Below, in pieces: positions 60,338 to 64,000 of a DNA stretch of 64,000 nucleotides. The stretch lies in assembly GCF_001458315.1 (NCBI RefSeq), contig NZ_CYRX01000007.1, positions 1-64,000 on the forward strand, written 5' to 3'. The position numbers were made by a program, and so were the translations under genes. The number at the start of each line of letters is the position of its first letter. The first letter of the stretch is position 1. Origin of the DNA: Thalassobacter stenotrophicus (GTDB lineage: Bacteria > Pseudomonadota > Alphaproteobacteria > Rhodobacterales > Rhodobacteraceae). The notes under the pieces were generated by a model that was not told the DNA's origin, searched no databases, and saw nothing but the letters and a program-made list of their open reading frames with translations.

Positions 60338-61759
60338 ATGACTGCGTCCCCTGAGACCCCAAAATCCCTTTATGCGGCACGTGAGCCCATATTTCCGAAG
60401 CGTGTGTCAGGCTATTACCGGAACCTGAAATGGTGGATTCTGGCGGTAACGCTGGGCATCTATTACGTGATGCCGTGGATCCGCTGGGACCGTGGACCGA
60501 ACCTGCCTGATCAGGCCGTCCTGTTGGACCTTGCGCATCGCCGTTTCTTTTTCTTTTGGATCGAAATCTGGCCGCACGAATTTTATTTTGTGGCGGGCCT
60601 TCTGATCATGGCAGGCTTGGGGCTATTTCTTTTTACGTCTGCGCTGGGCCGGGTTTGGTGCGGGTATTCCTGTCCGCAAACTGTTTGGACTGACCTTTTC
60701 ATCCTCGTTGAACGTTGGATCGAAGGGGACCGTAACGCACGCCTACGGCTTTGGAAGTCGAAATGGGATGCCAAGAAAATCCGCCTTCGGATCACAAAGT
60801 GGGTGCTATGGTTGCTGATCTCGGTCGCTACGGGGGGGGCTTGGGTGTTTTATTTCACTGATGCGCCCAGGCTTCTGGTCGATTTGTTCGCGTTCGAGGC
60901 ACATGCCGTTGCCTATACGACGATCGCGATCTTGACGCTTACGACCTTCGTGTTTGGTGGCTTCATGCGCGAGCAGGTTTGCATCTACATGTGTCCGTGG
61001 CCACGCATCCAGGCCGCAATGATGGACGAAGACACGCTCACAGTGGCCTACCGGGACTGGCGGGGTGAGCCGCGCGGCAAGAAGCATGAGAACGCAACCG
61101 GTGACTGCATCGATTGTATGGCCTGTGTGAATGTGTGCCCAACTGGGATCGACATTCGTGATGGCCAGCAAATGGCGTGCATCACCTGTGCACTGTGCAT
61201 TGATGCCTGCGATGACATCATGGCCAAGGTCGGCAAACCGCGTGGTTTGATCGATTACATGGCTTTGACCGACGAAACCCTTGAGCGTGAAGGCAACGCG
61301 CCAAAGCCGATCATGAAGCATATTTTGCGCCCCCGGACGATGATTTACACGGCTCTTTGGGCCGGTATCGGCTTTGCGCTGGTCTTTTTATTATTCATCC
61401 GATCGCCAATCGACATGACGGTCGCGCCTGTGCGCAATCCGGTCAATGTGGTGTTGTCCGACGGCTCAATCCGCAACACCTACGACATCCGTCTGCGTAA
61501 CATGAGCGGGACGGACAAACCTTTCTACATTTCCCTCAAGGGGGATGAGGCTCTGACGCTGCAACTAGAGGGCGCAGACGATCAGGTCGCAATGGTGCCC
61601 GCAAACGAGACCTTTTTGCAGCGTGTCTACGTGACTGCACCGCGCGGCAGTGGTCCGGCCACTGGCGATCGCACCGAGTTCAGGTTCTGGATTGATGATT
61701 TCGTTAATTCCGCACGGGCTCATACTGACACTGTTTATTTTGGGAGGACGACAGAATGA
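60338..61759 (+). CDS. ccoG: cbb3 oxidase assembly protein CcoG (RdxA/FixG)
   Basis: A membrane iron-sulfur protein needed for copper delivery to cbb3 oxidase; CcoG acts as a cupric reductase in relatives. The 473-residue protein starts LYAAREPIFPKRVSGYYRNLKWW and has about five helices. Two [4Fe-4S] motifs occur near residues 255 and 281 (CIDCMACVNVCP, CITCALCIDAC), with WCGYSCPQTVW upstream and a C-terminal Ig-like domain. I choose ATG 60338 because the protein then begins like its homologues; ATG 60320 adds six residues, and neither has a strong ribosome site. Its stop overlaps ccoH (ATGA). Confidence 0.94.
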   Translation: MTASPETPKSLYAAREPIFPKRVSGYYRNLKWWILAVTLGIYYVMPWIRWDRGPNLPDQAVLLDLAHRRFFFFWIEIWPHEFYFVAGLLIMAGLGLFLFTSALGRVWCGYSCPQTVWTDLFILVERWIEGDRNARLRLWKSKWDAKKIRLRITKWVLWLLISVATGGAWVFYFTDAPRLLVDLFAFEAHAVAYTTIAILTLTTFVFGGFMREQVCIYMCPWPRIQAAMMDEDTLTVAYRDWRGEPRGKKHENATGDCIDCMACVNVCPTGIDIRDGQQMACITCALCIDACDDIMAKVGKPRGLIDYMALTDETLEREGNAPKPIMKHILRPRTMIYTALWAGIGFALVFLLFIRSPIDMTVAPVRNPVNVVLSDGSIRNTYDIRLRNMSGTDKPFYISLKGDEALTLQLEGADDQVAMVPANETFLQRVYVTAPRGSGPATGDRTEFRFWIDDFVNSARAHTDTVYFGRTTE

Positions 61760-62232
61760 CTGACAACGACCAAGTGACAAGAAAAGAGCTAACAGGACGT
61801 AAAGTCTTTGCGATTATGGCAACCGGGTTTTCCGTGATCATCGGCGTCAACATCACAATGGCCTATTCCGCGATCTCGACGTTTCCCGGTTTGGTCGTAA
61901 AAAACAGTTATGTCGCGAGCCAGAATTTTGACCGTGAGCGTAGCGCTCAAGAAGCGTTGGCATTGCAAATCGCCGCTGGCTACGACGCAGGTCAGATCAA
62001 GATTGTGGTTGATAGCCTCGCGGCCGTTCCGGTCGGTATCAAAAGCCTGAGCGCGACGGTCGGGCGCGCCACCCATGCACGCTCTGATCTGACGCTGGAT
62101 CTGCACAAAGCGGATGGCGTCTTTTCCGCACCCGCGGTGCTGGAGCCCGGCGCATGGGTCCTACGGCTGCGCGGTGAGGCGCAGGATGGCACCCCCTTCC
62201 GCCAGGATTTAGGTCTGGCCGTGCGTGGCTAG
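61756..62232 (+). CDS. ccoH: cbb3 oxidase maturation protein CcoH (FixH)
   Basis: A 158-residue protein with an N-terminal membrane helix (KVFAIMATGFSVIIGVNITMAYS) containing the family pattern, followed by VKNSYVASQNFDRERSAQEAL and a periplasmic beta domain. FixH/CcoH is needed for stable assembly of the oxidase. It is translationally coupled to ccoG and followed 9 bases later by ccoI. Confidence 0.94.
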   Translation: MTDNDQVTRKELTGRKVFAIMATGFSVIIGVNITMAYSAISTFPGLVVKNSYVASQNFDRERSAQEALALQIAAGYDAGQIKIVVDSLAAVPVGIKSLSATVGRATHARSDLTLDLHKADGVFSAPAVLEPGAWVLRLRGEAQDGTPFRQDLGLAVRG

Positions 62233-62241
62233 CATAGCGCA

Positions 62242-64000
62242 ATGACGGCAACTTTTGATCATTCTCGGCCAATGGCCTGTCCCGCTTGTGTGGGCGTGCC
62301 GGAGGGCGTTGCGGTTCAACCTGAGCCGGTTGAAAACGCACGCCTGATGGTGGCCTTGCCGGGAATTCACTGTGCCGCGTGCATTTCAGGCGTCGAACGG
62401 ACGCTTGAACAGATTCCGGGTGTGGCCAAGTCGAGCGTGAACTTGACGATGCGGCGGGTCGCAATCCAAGCCGCACCCTCTGTCGATATCCAGACCATAA
62501 TCGATGCATTGGACAATGCAGGCTATGAGGCGCAGGAGCTGGATAGCAGCCTTTTGGCGCAATCTGACCGCGATGACTATGGTCGCATGTTATTGATGAG
62601 GCTCGGCGTTGCGGGCTTTGCGATGATGAATGTCATGCTTTTGTCCGTTGCGGTGTGGTCCGGTGCGGACGCGGCAACACGCGATATGATGCACTGGATT
62701 TCTGCGGCGATTGCCTTGCCCGCGGTGGCGTTTGCCGGAATGCCTTTTTACACATCGGCACTTGCCGCACTGCGGGGGCGGCGCCTCAACATGGATGTGC
62801 CGATTACGCTTGCGATTTTACTCGCGGCGGGCACGTCGCTCTATGAGACGGCGCATGGGGGGCAGCATGCCTATTTTGACGCTGCCGTGGCACTCGCGTT
62901 TTTCCTACTGACGGGGCGCTATCTAGAGCATCGGACGCGGTCATCCGCACGGTCAGCGGCGCAAGAACTTGCCGCGCTTGAGGTTCAGCGCGCGATCAAA
63001 TGGGCCGATGGCACTGAGGTCACCGTTCCAGTGGCGCAAATCGCCGTCGGGGATGTTGTGATCGTGAAGCCCGGCGCGAATATTCCTGTCGACGGTGTCG
63101 TAATGACGGGTCAAAGCGAGGTGGACCGCTCCTTTATGACCGGTGAGGCTGTGCCGATGCTGGCGCAGCCGGGCACGTCACTTTTCGCAGGTGAGATTAA
63201 CTTGTCAGGGGTCCTTCATGTGCAGGCTTCAGCAGTCGGAAAAGACACTGAATTGCGGCGAATATCTGATATGGTCGCAATAGCGGAGGGCGGTAAAAGC
63301 AAATACTCAACCCTCGCGGATCGTGCCGTTCAGTTATACGCGCCCGGTGTGCATATTCTGTCGGCCGTAGCGGCGGTCGGTTGGTATATTTACACTCAAG
63401 ATCTGAGGCTTGCGTTAAACATTGCAGCCGCAGTTTTGATTATCACATGCCCTTGCGCACTGGGCCTTGCGGTTCCGGCCGTGACGACCGCAGTGAGTGG
63501 GCGGTTGTTTCGAAAAGGCGTGCTGGTCAAGCATGAAACCGCCCTTGAGAGGTTGGCTGAGGTCGATACCGTGATTTTTGATAAGACCGGTACCCTGACG
63601 CTGGGCACGCCAAAGAGTGATGATTTAGCCGGCTTGAACGAAGTGCAAAAAACAGTGCTGTTCGGGTTGGCAAAGGGTTCAGATCACCCGCTCAGCGCAG
63701 CGTTGAGCAAAACGCTTGCTGAGCAAAATGTTGTGGCAGCTGAGATTACGGATCTGACAGAGCATCCTGGTTGCGGAACTGAAGGGCGTTGGGCGGGAAA
63801 GCGCGTTCGGCTGGGCCGCGCAACATGGATGGGCGGAGAGCAAGGTGCGGGTCTGAGCGTGTGTTTTCAAATGGGCGACCTAGACCCCATTCGCCTCTCG
63901 TTCGATGAGGAGCTTCGCCAAGATGCTGCTGAGAGTGTTGCGGCTCTTAGATCGCGTGGGCTAGACGTGCAAATACTCTCCGGTGATGGTCCTCATGCGG
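62242..64000 (+). CDS. ccoI: Copper-translocating P-type ATPase CcoI (FixI), 3' partial
   Basis: The frame starts at ATG 62242 and stays open to the window edge (586 codons seen). It moves copper across the inner membrane for cbb3 assembly. An N-terminal C13-P-A-C16 pair precedes a heavy-metal domain with C44-A-A-C47 (GIHCAACISGVE). Membrane helices follow, then the actuator motif T300-G-E, the ion-binding C403-P-C405 and the phosphorylation site D447-K-T-G-T. CPC, rather than a changed motif, supports Cu(I) transport. The ATP-binding domain is cut off at the right edge. ccoS is expected just beyond. Confidence 0.95.
   Translation, partial: MTATFDHSRPMACPACVGVPEGVAVQPEPVENARLMVALPGIHCAACISGVERTLEQIPGVAKSSVNLTMRRVAIQAAPSVDIQTIIDALDNAGYEAQELDSSLLAQSDRDDYGRMLLMRLGVAGFAMMNVMLLSVAVWSGADAATRDMMHWISAAIALPAVAFAGMPFYTSALAALRGRRLNMDVPITLAILLAAGTSLYETAHGGQHAYFDAAVALAFFLLTGRYLEHRTRSSARSAAQELAALEVQRAIKWADGTEVTVPVAQIAVGDVVIVKPGANIPVDGVVMTGQSEVDRSFMTGEAVPMLAQPGTSLFAGEINLSGVLHVQASAVGKDTELRRISDMVAIAEGGKSKYSTLADRAVQLYAPGVHILSAVAAVGWYIYTQDLRLALNIAAAVLIITCPCALGLAVPAVTTAVSGRLFRKGVLVKHETALERLAEVDTVIFDKTGTLTLGTPKSDDLAGLNEVQKTVLFGLAKGSDHPLSAALSKTLAEQNVVAAEITDLTEHPGCGTEGRWAGKRVRLGRATWMGGEQGAGLSVCFQMGDLDPIRLSFDEELRQDAAESVAALRSRGLDVQILSGDGPHA

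Overview
This 64 kb window is chromosomal DNA of an alphaproteobacterium, most likely of the Roseobacter group (Rhodobacterales). The argument rests on gene content: an FnrL-type regulator beside hemN and a cbb3 oxidase cluster, a TrcR (DUF1013) regulator, a COQ9 protein, a DmdC-type acyl-CoA dehydrogenase, choline-sulfatase next to a dimethylglycine-dehydrogenase-like protein, and a 45-residue aa3 oxidase subunit IV. I do not assign a genus. I see no prophage, intact insertion sequence, CRISPR array, tRNA or rRNA gene. Genes are packed very tightly, with many 4-base ATGA/GTGA overlaps and several convergent pairs that share their stop codons.

Layout. 1-8952: assimilatory nitrate operon (ABC transporter ATPase cut by the window edge, nirB, nirD, nasA, a TrpD2-like glycosyl transferase gene, cysG), with every junction after nirB overlapping. 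9026-13045, minus strand: a three-domain FAD/GcvT oxidase and betC, together a route from choline sulfate towards methylated glycines. 13136-17209: an AttEFGH-like ABC export system with a fused permease and a secreted CrtC/AttH-fold protein. 17206-26140: a membrane alpha/beta hydrolase, MotB, GshA, two small conserved proteins, RsmE, UbiA, a large OmpA-family protein with internal repeats and a coiled-coil membrane protein. 26137-33307: TsaC, a DmdC-type dehydrogenase with a metallo-hydrolase and a DUF6173-like protein, a tiny oxidase subunit IV, a lipoprotein, rpsU, COQ9 and a quinone oxidoreductase. 33308-33629 is the only gene-free stretch over 300 bases; it holds a 14-bp inverted repeat.

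33630-47833: housekeeping and signalling genes: HAD phosphatase, ClpS, RsmC-like methyltransferase, an atypical SDR, a PAS protein, TrcR, RNase T2, a GGDEF/EAL protein, the ffs-dnaX-ybaB-recR block, NudC, an SRPBCC protein, PheA and a membrane-anchored cytochrome c. 47980-53488: a YejABEF oligopeptide/microcin C type importer whose binding protein appears to lack an internal segment.

53485-64000 is a low-oxygen respiration module: hemN (anaerobic haem synthesis), fnrL (oxygen-sensing regulator), a universal stress protein, ccoNOQP (cbb3 oxidase) and ccoGHI (oxidase assembly; ccoI runs off the edge). Three excellent FNR boxes and one weaker one sit in its control regions, so the regulator and its probable targets lie side by side. 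The chemistry is known from other Rhodobacterales. No clearly new system stands out; the most unusual items are the shared-stop gene packing, the shortened YejA, the SDR lacking its lysine, the PAS protein with no recognisable output domain, and the triple repeat in the OmpA-family protein.
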